The notes beneath the pieces were generated by a model. It saw nothing but the letters and a program-made list of their open reading frames with translations, did no database searches and was not told the origin of the DNA. A stretch of 64,000 nucleotides of DNA from positions 9,882,001 to 9,946,000 of the forward strand of contig JAFFSR010000347.1 in NCBI GenBank assembly GCA_017163975.1, written 5' to 3'. Each line of letters begins with the position of its first letter. Positions within the stretch are counted from its first letter, which is position 1. A program made the position numbers and the translations under genes. This DNA is from Anastatus disparis. Lineage: Eukaryota; Arthropoda; Insecta; Hymenoptera; Eupelmidae. Below are positions 55,065 to 64,000 of the stretch, piece by piece.

Positions 55065-55410
55065 CGTTCAAAGTCTGGAACAAAAACCCTTTACTGCAAG
55101 GTTTCTTCATGAGTTTTCATTGGATTCACTTGAAATTTTATGGAGATATTCAAAATTATAGTAGATTTTGAATTAATTTATTTCAATTTATTTATTAACT
55201 TATTATTTATAATAATTAATAAAAAAAATTTTTTTTAAATTGTTTTTTTTCAAAAATTTTTTAATTATTTGAGTTTTTGATGAATGTTTTACACTTATAT
55301 GGATTCTGCTATAATTTCAAATATTCCCATAAAATTTCAAGTAAATCCAATGAAAACTCATGAAGAAACCTTGCGGTAAAGGGTTTTTGTTCCAGGCTTT
55401 CAACTCCCAA
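55065..55410. mobile_element. Fold-back sequence inside Polinton-2
   Basis: CTGGAACAAAAACCCTTTAC and AGGTTTCTTCATGAGTTTTC at the left are inverted at the right (GAAAACTCATGAAGAAACCT, GTAAAGGGTTTTTGTTCCAG), with an AT-rich centre. It lies between polB and the polyprotein, where the integrase-ATPase block would be. Flanking 54860-55060 and 55410-55660 look like dispersed repeat with no gene. Confidence 0.75.
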
Positions 55411-56589
55411 AAGTCAAACACAACAGAGTTTGTTTCACTTTTTATAAGGATTATTACCCACTTGGTTCTACTAAAAAATATTGACTAGAAGAAAAGTTAT
55501 TTGAAAAAAAAATGTTTTTGGGGGTGAACTTTGAGGGTGGATTTTACCCCTTAAATATGTTTTTCCACCGATAAAAAAATACCAATCTCTTGCTTTTTCA
55601 ATGTACTACAACATATACAAGAATTATCAAAATCGGTGAGTTCGGGTTGGGGTACCTTCCTTGTTAGACCAACGTATAATGGCTTTCTAATGTTGATCTC
55701 AGTTCGAGAAAGCTGTACAGCAACAAGGTTCTCGTCGAAGATAGTGCTGCTATTAAAATTGGGCTTGGCGATTAATGCATCAGCTCCGTGCGCCCCTCCC
55801 GTTTGTTGACGAGTTTTACATCAACGCGGGTGCGCTTATTCTTCATTGTTTTTCAATAGACTGCGTTAATGAGAAGCTTAAAGAAGAGTTTTTTAAACTC
55901 GTTCTTAGATTGTTGGCGCTTCTCGGTGTTGAGGTGTACATACGACTTGAGACAGGGCTTTTGCTCGAAACGTAGAGCTCTATGGATCTTGGTAAGAACC
56001 AAACCATTATTGAGAGCCTGTTTCAGAGCACGGTAATGAATGACGTAGTGCTCTTTCTTGGAAAGTGTGGTCATCAGCTTGATTTATTTCGAACCTGGAG
56101 CAGCCGCATGTTCTGGGCAAAAAGGTAAGTCCTTGTGAGCATTATGGAGAGATTCAGGATATTCGAGATCAACTTCCAATATGTAGCCAGTGGGACTTTC
56201 GTCGACAGCAGCCATGACATTGAAATTCTCGGGTTTTCGTACCCATTCAAAACCTCCATAAGGTGATGATTGGGCCATTGCCCAACCATTGAGGTTGTTA
56301 ACATCATGGTACATCAAGTACTTTGACTCTTTATCGAGAATCCAATCATCGCCCATGTATTCGTTGTTCGCTTTAGCGTAGCGATCACAGCATTGCCTTA
56401 CACCACCCCTAATTCCTCTCTCTACAAACATAAGCATGTCTACGTCTGTGAGAAGTTCTACCTCTACTCCTGTGTGCTTAAGCATAGCATACTAAGTAAG
56501 ACTAGGAGTGGTGTAGTAGTAAGCAGGATCCAGACCATATGCTTCGTTACATGTTGAGAGGAAGTTCTCGAATATATCGACGTGCCGTA

Positions 56590-57035
56590 CGAAGATCATC
56601 ACTCCTGAAAAATTTAATACGAAAAGAATTATATTTCAATGTATGTAGACGAAAACTATTATTTTAATTCTTATGTAAACGAAGACTATCACTCTTGAAA
56701 AATTTGAAACGAAAAGAATTATATTTCAATGTATATAGACGAAAACTATTATTTCAATTTTTATGTAAACGAAAACAATCACTCCTTAACGAAAAAAAAA
56801 TATAAAAAATAACTTTTCTGCGCTCTTTGTTAGAAGTGATAGTCTTCGTTTACATAAAAATTAAAATAATAGTTTTCGTCTGCATACATTGAAATATGAT
56901 TCTTTTCATTTCAAATTTTTTAGGAGTGATAGTCTTCGTTTACAGAAAAATTAAAATGATAGTTTTCGTCGTATCTTCTGGAAGTGATAGTCTTCGTCGC
57001 AAATCTGAGGGTGATTGTCTTCGTAAGTACCGTCG
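56590..57035. mobile_element. Fold-back/minisatellite insertion in polB
   Basis: Words GTAAACGAAGACTATCACT and TAGACGAAAACTATTATTT repeat at the left and are inverted at the right (AGTGATAGTCTTCGTTTAC, AAATAATAGTTTTCGTC), around a centre near 56810. It separates LLLADI from the FENF...YGLDP part of the polymerase. Confidence 0.75.
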
Positions 57036-57604
57036 ATATCGGCCAAAAGAAGTACATAGGTTTTCAGATAAAGATCCGAGTAATCTCCTAATGTCTCAAT
57101 GTTGAATGTCTTCCAAATATTCTCGGCATGGTCCAACTCACTATTAGTAATATCATTATCCGTTAGCTCACCGTGGAAGGCTTCTTTGCAGGGGAGAAAT
57201 ACATCATCAAGCTTCTCGGCGCAATCTAGATAGTCGTATGGAAAAACTCTTTTGCGTTTCAATAATTCTATTTGCTCAGCGCTATATCCTTCAGCCTGGA
57301 ATTCTTTCTCAACAATATTCAATTCGCTCAAGTATGATGCTGACTTCTCAAGAGAAGATGGCATGAAGCGGAAGGAATCGATAAACCTAAAATTTATCTC
57401 GCTTCCCTCGATATACTTGACGAATGAATATATCGTTTCTTATTCTCAGGGATTAGACTTACTTAACCCTTTAAATTTGAAGCTATGCTGATTTCTTTAA
57501 TTATAAAATGAGAATCATAACCAGTGAGATTGTGGAAAGTCACTGGTATGAATTTAGAGTCTATGTAATTGATCTTGCACGATTGATAAATTGCTCCTCG
57601 ATAT

Positions 57605-57686
57605 CTGAAAAAAAATTGATTAATTAAAAATATTAAATAATGACAAGTTACTCGTTAAAATAATTTTTAAATATATAAAAACTTAC
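57605..57686 (-). other. polB intron at the position shared with Polinton-1
   Basis: GTAAGT donor and TTTTCAG acceptor, 82 bp, splitting the Arg codon in HLTA(R)YRGA, the same codon and phase as the 72-bp intron at 31546-31617. Confidence 0.85.
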
Positions 57687-58419
57687 CTTGCAGTCAGATG
57701 ATAATGATCACGAACTTTAACATCCTGAGGTTTGAAAGTCTTTCGACAAATGTTGCAAAATGTTGTTCTTTCGAAAGATAATTATTCTTGCTTTGAAAGA
57801 TCTAAAGGATTAGGATTGGCGTAGGTTTCTTTCAACTTATTCCGCAATGACTCCAGTTCTGCTACAAACCATTCTGCTGGAGTTTGATCTTCGTTTCTTG
57901 CTTGTCTGTAGAACTTATAGTCGGAATAAGCATCATTGAAACTACATTTGAGGTAGTAGCCAATACTATAAGCATGATGCTCTTGAAAAGCTTGAACATG
58001 TCGAACTGGTTTCAATAGACTTTCAAAATCTGCGTATATGACAAAAGGCTCTCTTTCATTACGCTTGTGGTTCTCAAACTTCAGAATATTGTCTTTTGTT
58101 GTAAGAAGCTTGATTTTACACTTGTTAAGTGAACCACAATCAACTTCATGTTCCTTCAACTTATCTTCTGTTGTGGAGAAATAAAGACGACGATCACAGA
58201 TAAATGTCTTCGCTTTGTGATTTGTCACTTGAGATCGAATCAAACGTGATAAGGATTTCACCCAAACATAATGGAATCTTCTGGAGACAAAGTCGAAATC
58301 ATCGTTACTCTTCTCTTCTTCATCTTGATTATCATACTGATCTTGAATCAGTAATAAATTAATATGTCTCTCTCTTTTCTCAGCGGTGACATGGCACGGT
58401 GAGATATCAAATTTGTTAC

Positions 58420-58483
58420 CTATAAAAAAAAGTTATATTTTAAATTTAATTAATAATGATTTGATATAAAAAGAATTACTTAC
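58420..58483 (-). other. polB intron found only in Polinton-2
   Basis: GTAAGT donor and TTTATAG acceptor, 64 bp, splitting a Cys codon in ILKKQ(C)NKFDISP. The corresponding Polinton-1 text FFKKHSGKFSVSP is continuous. Confidence 0.75.
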
Positions 58484-59439
58484 ATTGTTTTTTCAAGATG
58501 AATAGATTGATTGAAATCTTGTTCAGTTTTTCAAACTTCGTAATCTGTAGCGGAGATACTGGAAATTCTATTCCGGTAAAATCAAGTTTTTTCTCGTACT
58601 TTTTGTATTTAGATACACGCTGTGGATTGCGAGCAGGAGAGTGAAGCGCCGAAAGAATTGCCCACTTAAAACATTCCTTGTCATTATTTTTAACATTGAT
58701 GCAAGCTTTTTTCTTTTTTATTTCTTCTGTCAAATCTGTATAAGGGCTTCCTCTTACTGGATTAAACTTGTTGATATTTATGCTCAATTTGAAAATTTGG
58801 CGGAGAGTCCAGCCATAATCTCTCTTTTGAAATTCGCTCATGGCAATCTAAATAGCTTGCAGAATGTTCGTTTCAAAACACACTAATAGAGTCATCATCA
58901 TCGGTCGAGTCACCACAGCTGTACAATGATTTTTCAAAAACATCATAAAAAGATTAAAAGTTGTAGAGATATGCTCATATATTATAGATTCGATTTATTA
59001 TTTACATGGTTTTCTGATTCATGGTGTAGGTCACTACTGTTACTCACTCTAGCATAAATATTTTAGTGCGTATCACCATCAAAATCAAACAGTGTTAATT
59101 TGTTATTTAATCTAGTTAATTTAACTTTCACCGATCTTACTGTGACGAGAGGATATACTTTATCAATGCATGTCCTAAGATCGGCTAAATTTTTAGATAT
59201 TTTCTGTACCTCTTAAACTATGTTTGGATTTTGAAACGCTGATTTTGATGTAGTCTACAAATTGATGAAACTTGATTGGTCCTGGATATAAAGGTCGTTA
59301 AAAATGCTCTCACATGGTTGGAGAGCTTCCTTAATGAGTTTCAATTTTTCTGCAATGTTTACTTCCATTTTTTTTGTGGTTTGCCTTTTTTATAGGTTTA
59401 ATAACCTTACTACTTTCCGAATTGGGTTTATATACAGAC

Positions 59440-59815
59440 GATGGTTCCTCGGAAACGGCTGAAGCAACAAAAACGTTCCCCGACGGAAATGTCAGCATCA
59501 AATTAGAAACGAAATATCCTCTACTAATTTTTATTTTACCCTTTAATTGAGTGAATTATCAAATTTTTTTAAGGTATGATTTCAGTAATCTAGTCAAACA
59601 TTAACATTTTGAAATGAAGCTATATATTACTTTTCAGAAACAAATTTGCAACAAATTATTCCGCTCGCATTGATGAAATATCTTAATTAGAAAAAAAGTA
59701 ACAGCAGTGGTCGTGCTAGCGTAAGATTCACGCTATCACAGCCATGGTTTCTCGGAAACGGCTAGAGCAACAAAAATGTTCCTAGACGGAAATCTCAGCA
59801 ACAATTTAGCAAATG
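59440..59815 (+). repeat. Two direct repeats of about 70 bp
   Basis: The phrase GGTTCCTCGGAAACGGCTGA (about 59441) and GGTTTCTCGGAAACGGCTAG (about 59744) each lead into AGCAACAAAAA(C/T)GTTCC, GACGGAAAT(G/C)TCAGCA. The spacing is about 303 bp. Possibly a tandem or LTR-like remnant. Confidence 0.6.
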
Positions 59816-59819
59816 GTCG

Positions 59820-60109
59820 TGTGTGATAACCACTATACAAAAGTATTAGTTCTGATAGTGGGGCATTCGTCTCATAGCAACTTACGTATGCTACAAGAGC
59901 GATGCTACTTTAATGTGAATAACTGGCACCGCGTTATTCTTATTTTTGAGTCACTGCCTAGCAGTAAAACTCGGGTATTAAGTGTCCTTAATTCAGTGCC
60001 CTGTTATTCAATTTCTTAAAAATATATGTATTATTTTATTTTTATTTTTATGTTAAAAGGAAATAAAAAGATATGTTTACTCTTATATTTGATTTGAATT
60101 GAGTGAACT

Positions 60110-60149
<40 letters not shown>

Positions 60150-61010
60150 TTTCAAAATCATTTTCTAATATGAAAGTATAAGGAAAGCTAGATTTATAGA
60201 TTACAACATTCAATAGAAATATATTAAAAATATCATAATAATCTATTATGCTACGTAGAGTAAAAATGCGTCATTCCAGGCCAGCATGGATCACGCGTTC
60301 GGCTCAAGAGTTAAAATGCCAGCCTAAGGTGTCGTATTTTTATTCCAAGTGGCATGCCAATATACCATTTTTCGCTATGCCGGACTAAAAAAACATACAA
60401 CTTAAAGTTTGTGATAATTCATTTATCGATTAAAAAATCAATAAATAAAAAAGTATCGCGAAGAATGATCTAATACTCTCTACCGAGCATGTGCACTCGC
60501 TGTCTGCCCCACTGCTACTGATGATAATTCATTTAAATAATTCATAAATATTGCAGTCTGTGCCGGCGCCAAGCTTACTGCGCAACTCGAGTGAGCATAT
60601 TGGCCGGGGGATAACGCCATGTTTTTACTCCATGATTTTGAAGAATAACGACGTATTTTTGGCCGGGGTATGGTAAAAAAAAAAAAATTGTTTAGGTAAA
60701 ATGATTCAACTCAAACCTTGTTATGTTAAGAAACAAGTATTTTCTATTACTTTTTGTGCTATTTGAATTTTATAAATTTCTGTTTTGATTTCTCTCTAAT
60801 TAATATAAATTTTAGAATTTGTTTACTAATAATTCTATTATTTTATCCAAATTAGCTTTAAGCCTCCCTAAATTTTTAATTAAATCAATCCAAAAACATT
60901 ATATCATTTAAAATGAGGTCGTCAGTGGCTCGTTTGGTAAAGTGATTCGTTCACAAACACACTCAAATAACCTACACCGCTAATTAGCATCACAATGATA
61001 GCATAAATAC
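59820..61010. other. Intergenic repeats, no gene seen
   Basis: A (TA)n microsatellite occupies 60115-60143. At about 60265-60680 there are GC-richer patches with GGCCAGCATGG / GGCCGGGGTATGG words that could be decayed MITE ends. No coding region is supported. Confidence 0.45.
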
Positions 61011-61013
61011 AGA

Positions 61014-61358
61014 CCCTACTAAAAAATCTCAGGTGAGAAATCACCTGATTTCTCAGGTGACTAATCATGCTAAAATCTCATGTGACGATTTTTTTGGTTT
61101 TTGCACGTTTCAAAGCATACTTAGTCAATTGCGAACTATTTTTGAAAATTTTTGAAAAATTTGGTTATAGAAAAAATTTTGACTTATTTTACAAATAATT
61201 TTCTAAGTTCAATTTTTCAAAAATTTTCAAAAATAGTTCGCAATTGACTAAGCATGGTTTGAAACGTGTAAAAACCAAAAAAATCATCACATGAGATTTT
61301 GGCATGATTAATCACCTGAGAAATCAGGTGATTTCTCACCTGAGATTTTTTAGTAGGG
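61014..61358. mobile_element. 345-bp palindromic MITE
   Basis: CCCTACTAAAAAATCTCAGG begins an arm exactly inverted at the right end (CCTGAGATTTTTTAGTAGGG). Inside each arm are further small palindromes (GGTGAGAAATCACCTGATTT). The centre is AT-rich near 61185. Non-coding. Confidence 0.85.
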
Positions 61359-61699
61359 GAATAACAAAAAATTTTCTTTGATTCTGAAATTTCTCTAGTT
61401 TTTATCAAATGTAAAATTATTGTAAACTCTAGTCAGATCAGAAAAAGAACAAATAATTAATATATTCTCTAAAATACACTGTCAATAAGAAGATTGAAAT
61501 GATTAGAAAAAACTAGAAGTAACCTTTTAATATGAGTAAATATTTACAAAATAAAAATAACAGTTAAAAAATGAAAAAGAATTGATAGTTACTGCAAATA
61601 AACTATCGTTACTGATCGAAATCAAACATTTCTTGCAATCATTATTGGTTATTCACAATTTTCTAAAAAATATTTTACAGTTATTTCAGATAAAAGTTT

Positions 61700-62156
61700 T
61701 TCCTACACTGAAAAAACCGACTTCTAAAATTGTATTTTACCAATTATTTGTATGATTTCTAAAGATAATAAATTATTTGTTACTTTTCAGTGCATTTTTT
61801 GGAGTCGGTTTTTTTTTTGTTAAAAATTTTTTATTTGTTATTTTCTAGTGCAATGTTTTTAAAATCTTATTTTTTGTAAAAAATTTTGTTTTTATTCGAT
61901 ACTTTTAAAGTCGGTTTTTATGTATTAAAAAGTTTTTAAATTGTTTGTTTTTGTTAAAAAATTTTTATTTTCTATCTTCTAGTGAATCCCCTTACTAAAA
62001 ACGCAAGTATAGGTAGACCCACTAATTACATTAAACTTTCATTATTAATTCATACGCATGTATTAGTACACCACCAAGCAATATATAGCAGGAAAGAAAG
62101 AAGGCTCAACAGCACAGTGTCGTTATGTGTGCATGTATACATATTCAAGCTCAGGT

Positions 62157-62195
<39 letters not shown>
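61700..62195 (-). repeat. Dispersed repeat with (GA)n tract, copy 2
   Basis: Inverted relative to 20154-20510: CTATCTTCTAGTGAATCCCC, ACCCACTAATTACATTAAAC, GAAAGAAGGCTCAACAGCAC, TTCAAGCTCAGGTAA, then a GA tract (62160-62195). Upstream, CACTGAAAAAACCGACTTC and AGTGCATTTTTT resemble the arm of the palindrome at 20541. Confidence 0.7.
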
Positions 62196-62198
<3 letters not shown>

Positions 62199-64000
62199 AT
62201 TGATTGATTGATTCATATTTATTAGAGATCATGGGGTTCAACCCCGTATGACCCAAAAGTAATACATAATGTTGATTACAAAATAACATAAAATGCAAAT
62301 ATATCAAGCAAGAACAATAGTAATAAATTTGATTATATTCACTTGAGATTTCTCTCTCTGTGATAAAAGTACAAAAAAAAATTATGATTTTAAAAGTATA
62401 AGTTTGTTACACTTTATTAAAACTGCACTCATCTGATCAACAAGTTACACAATGATTAAACCGTTGGAGGTCTACAGAACAAAGTGTGTAGTAAAGTGTA
62501 CCATAATATGCAAATACACTCATTGACCCTCTGTCTCGCCCAACCACTCAGTGCGCTCCTCAAGCAAGAATTTGTTGTACAGCTTAGCCTTAATAGACTG
62601 TGTTTGTCCTAGTTCAAAACTAGCGAATAAGGAGGTATTAACATTAATAAAGCTAGATGCCGTGTAGACGAAAGAATGTAGCATAGCAGCAGTTCGAACA
62701 ACGGGGCAAATGAGAAGTCTAGTCGAAGTTCGAACAACTGTATCAATGTTTACCCTATCGAATTTAGCAGCCAGATAGCTTGGCTTTTGATACGAAACAA
62801 TAGAGTGAGCAAGAGCTGACTTGAAATATAAACGCCTGTGGCTCACCGACAACCAGCCCAACTGCAGGCGAAAGGGCGTAACCCTTTCTTGTCTTCCTAT
62901 ATTTCCACAGACAAATCTAACGCAGGCATTAAGTGCCCGATGAAGTTTAATGTTTAACGTCTGAGGTAAGTCATCATAGACTACACAACAGTAGTCTATT
63001 ATAGGAAAGATAAGAGCTTCGACAAGGTTTTTCCTGACCTGCCTAGACAGAGCATGTCTATGGAACTTTAATGAATGAAGGGTACCAAAGATACGTCCAA
63101 CCACCGAACCCACTTGCTTGTTCCAGTTTAAAGTACTAGTTATCCAGATACCCAAATTTTTGACCGAACTAGTATACGGCACCACCTTATCATTTACGAG
63201 AATTTTAGGGCAAGAAAAGAGATCAATTCTTGAGATGAATTGCTCGCTACCAATGAACATTGCTTGCATTTTGGATGGGTTTAAGGCAAGACCATTGTCA
63301 ACAGCCCACTTAACAACTGCAGCAACTTCATGATTTAGAAAGTCGATCTCGTCATTCAGATTTGCGGGCAGAAATGAGTGGTACACCTGCAAGTCATCAG
63401 CAAACAGTATATGAGACGATCTGGTTAAAACAGAAGATAAATCATTGATGAAAACAGAGAAAAGCAGCGGACCCAAGACACTGCCCTGAGGAACACCTGC
63501 CGTGCAGGTGACCCACTCACCGACATGACCCTCCAAGTCCGTAATAGCATAGGATCTCTTGCTGAGATACGACGCAAACCATCGTATAACAGTATCTGAG
63601 CAATTGAATCGACGAAGTTTGAACAGCAGACGAATATGTGACACTGTGTCGAAAGCCTTGGAAAAATCAAAGAGCAATAGAGTAGTAATCATTCTTTTAT
63701 CAATAGCCAGACGTGCATCTTCAAGAAGCTTCAAGAGCGCAGTCTGGGTACTATTAGATTTACGGAAGCCTGTCTGTAGACTATCGAACAGAGAATTGGA
63801 TTCAATAAAGGAGCTAAACTGAGAATGCACTACTCTCTCCAGGATTTTGGAAACTTCGGAAAGTTTGGCAATGGGCCGAGTTTGTGAAGGTGAATCTATC
63901 TTATTTGTCTTTGCCAATGGAAGCAGAAAGGCCCTCTTCCAATCAGTCGGAAAAACAGCAGATGCGAGCGAGCAATTTATGATGGAAGTAATGAGATCAA
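62196..64000 (-). mobile_element. Non-LTR retrotransposon with open RT frame, truncated by window
   Basis: The minus-strand element ends ...CTCTAATAAATATG followed by (AATC)n, a microsatellite 3' tail typical of several LINE clades. The end abuts the (GA)n tract of an older repeat. A 3' UTR of about 320 bp precedes the open frame. No RNase H follows the RT, suggesting a CR1/Jockey-type clade instead of the I group. The element continues past 64000. Confidence 0.8.
62520..64000 (-). CDS. LINE ORF2, reverse transcriptase part (partial)
   Basis: The frame stays open from the window edge to a stop at 62520 (466 aa from the first internal ATG at 63917, plus about 27 codons upstream, including INCSLASAVFPTDWKRAFLL). 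Reverse transcriptase motifs: TRPIAKLSEVSKILERVVHS, LLLFDFSKAFDTVSH (catalytic Asp), GVPQGSVLGPLLF and ILFADDLQVYHSF (FADD). NPSKMQAMFIGS, KNLGIWITSTLNWNKQV and a thumb with QLGWLSVSHRRLYF follow, and the protein ends LLEERTEWLGETEGQ. No stop or frameshift is seen, so this copy is young. The ATG at 63917 is internal; the true start lies beyond the window. Confidence 0.92.
   Translation of the reverse strand, partial: DLITSIINCSLASAVFPTDWKRAFLLPLAKTNKIDSPSQTRPIAKLSEVSKILERVVHSQFSSFIESNSLFDSLQTGFRKSNSTQTALLKLLEDARLAIDKRMITTLLLFDFSKAFDTVSHIRLLFKLRRFNCSDTVIRWFASYLSKRSYAITDLEGHVGEWVTCTAGVPQGSVLGPLLFSVFINDLSSVLTRSSHILFADDLQVYHSFLPANLNDEIDFLNHEVAAVVKWAVDNGLALNPSKMQAMFIGSEQFISRIDLFSCPKILVNDKVVPYTSSVKNLGIWITSTLNWNKQVGSVVGRIFGTLHSLKFHRHALSRQVRKNLVEALIFPIIDYCCVVYDDLPQTLNIKLHRALNACVRFVCGNIGRQERVTPFRLQLGWLSVSHRRLYFKSALAHSIVSYQKPSYLAAKFDRVNIDTVVRTSTRLLICPVVRTAAMLHSFVYTASSFINVNTSLFASFELGQTQSIKAKLYNKFLLEERTEWLGETEGQ

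Larger units (their letters stand above)
55660..59368 (-). pseudogene. Protein-primed DNA polymerase B, Polinton-2
   Basis: The minus-strand start is at about 59368 (MEVNIAEKLKLIKEALQPCE). After decay it continues EFQKRDYGWTLRQIFKLSIN and KKACINVKNNDKECFKWAIL, an intron (58420-58483), and DISPCHVT. Then come the Cys-His cluster, Exo I FVIYADFESLL, a TAA, NICRKTF..., a second intron (57605-57686) and the Exo II region VTFHNLTGYDSHFIIKEI. FPYDYLDCAEKLDDVFLP and LGDYSDLYLKTYVLLLADI follow, then an insertion (56590-57035), YGLDPAYYYTTP, motif A MYHDVNNLNGWAMAQ and motif B region [10 protein letters not shown], where the next Gly codon is a TGA. The frame ends near KPLYVGL (about 55665). Motif C and the C-terminus are missing. 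Confidence 0.88.
49671..59370 (-). mobile_element. Second Polinton (Polinton-2), decayed, opposite orientation
   Basis: The terminus AGTAGGTAAACTATGGGAGTTCTAGC at 49671 matches Polinton-1 (AGTAGGTAAACAAAGAGAGTTCTGGC). Minus-strand genes in order from 59370 downward: polB, PLA2/protease polyprotein, truncated penton joined to the major capsid C-terminus, conserved nuclease-like protein, and a small MGQSSS protein. The integrase-to-ATPase block is missing and several insertions are present. The far terminus near 59400 or beyond was not found. Sequence divergence from Polinton-1 is large, so this is a separate lineage, not a duplicate. Confidence 0.85.

Noticed and set aside
60101..60106. GTGAAC as the distal target duplication of Polinton-2
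   Set aside because: The hexamer occurs but is not preceded by an ACCTACT-type end, so it is probably chance.
62050..62307. 85-aa frame with a poly-Ser/Leu tract
   Set aside because: It is translation of the (GA)n/(TTGA)n microsatellites and adjacent repeat.

Overview
This window is AT-rich animal DNA, almost certainly from an insect. The only recognisable host gene sequence is one exon of a COUP-TF/seven-up type nuclear receptor (8194-8745, minus strand), bounded by canonical splice sites. The rest is repeats and mobile elements. Nothing prokaryotic was seen (no operons, Shine-Dalgarno sites or CRISPR), and the viral-type genes have spliceosomal introns and arthropod-type core promoters. 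The insect order cannot be fixed from this sequence; an AT-rich hymenopteran or hemipteran is a guess.

Layout. 1-7930: tandem repeats, the terminus of a Polinton-like element ending at 2225, a 2-kb fold-back element (about 3490-5475) carrying a smaller nested one, and degenerate satellite. 8194-8745: receptor exon. 9266-14253: a 5-kb element with about 875-bp terminal inverted repeats (TIRs) and no visible transposase. 14420-14799 and 24951-25334: two copies of a TTAA-flanked MITE. 15015-18049: a 3035-bp DNA transposon with about 120-bp TIRs, an ACAT target duplication and a broken gene of a widespread unclassified family. 18348-18865: remnant of a transposase with a CENP-B-type domain. 19.5-26.7 kb: several fold-back elements, one with a tRNA-like sequence in each arm.

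28372-43043 is the centrepiece: a structurally complete but mutated Polinton/Maverick (14.7 kb) with AGT...ACT ends, long TIRs and a 6-bp GACATT target duplication. It encodes a protein-primed family B DNA polymerase, a retroviral-type integrase, a packaging ATPase, a PLA2-like/minor-capsid/protease polyprotein, a penton-like minor capsid protein, a double jelly-roll major capsid protein and four conserved proteins of uncertain function. The ATPase and a 258-aa protein are still open. Most genes carry their own TATA box about 31-33 bp upstream of a TCAGT/TCATT initiator.

43.4-49.7 kb: a degenerate TE-linked gene and a degenerate non-LTR retrotransposon (endonuclease, reverse transcriptase, RNase H) split by a MITE. 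49671 to about 59370: a second, more decayed Polinton in opposite orientation. It lacks the integrase-ATPase block, has its penton start fused to its capsid end by deletion, and has lost the polymerase C-terminus. It keeps two PolB introns and a small myristoylation-type gene with the same promoter layout. 59.4-62.2 kb: repeats and a palindromic MITE. 62196-64000: a non-LTR retrotransposon with an open reverse transcriptase frame that runs off the window.

No copy of any element here looks fully functional by itself. The window reads as a TE-dense intron or flank of a seven-up-like gene.
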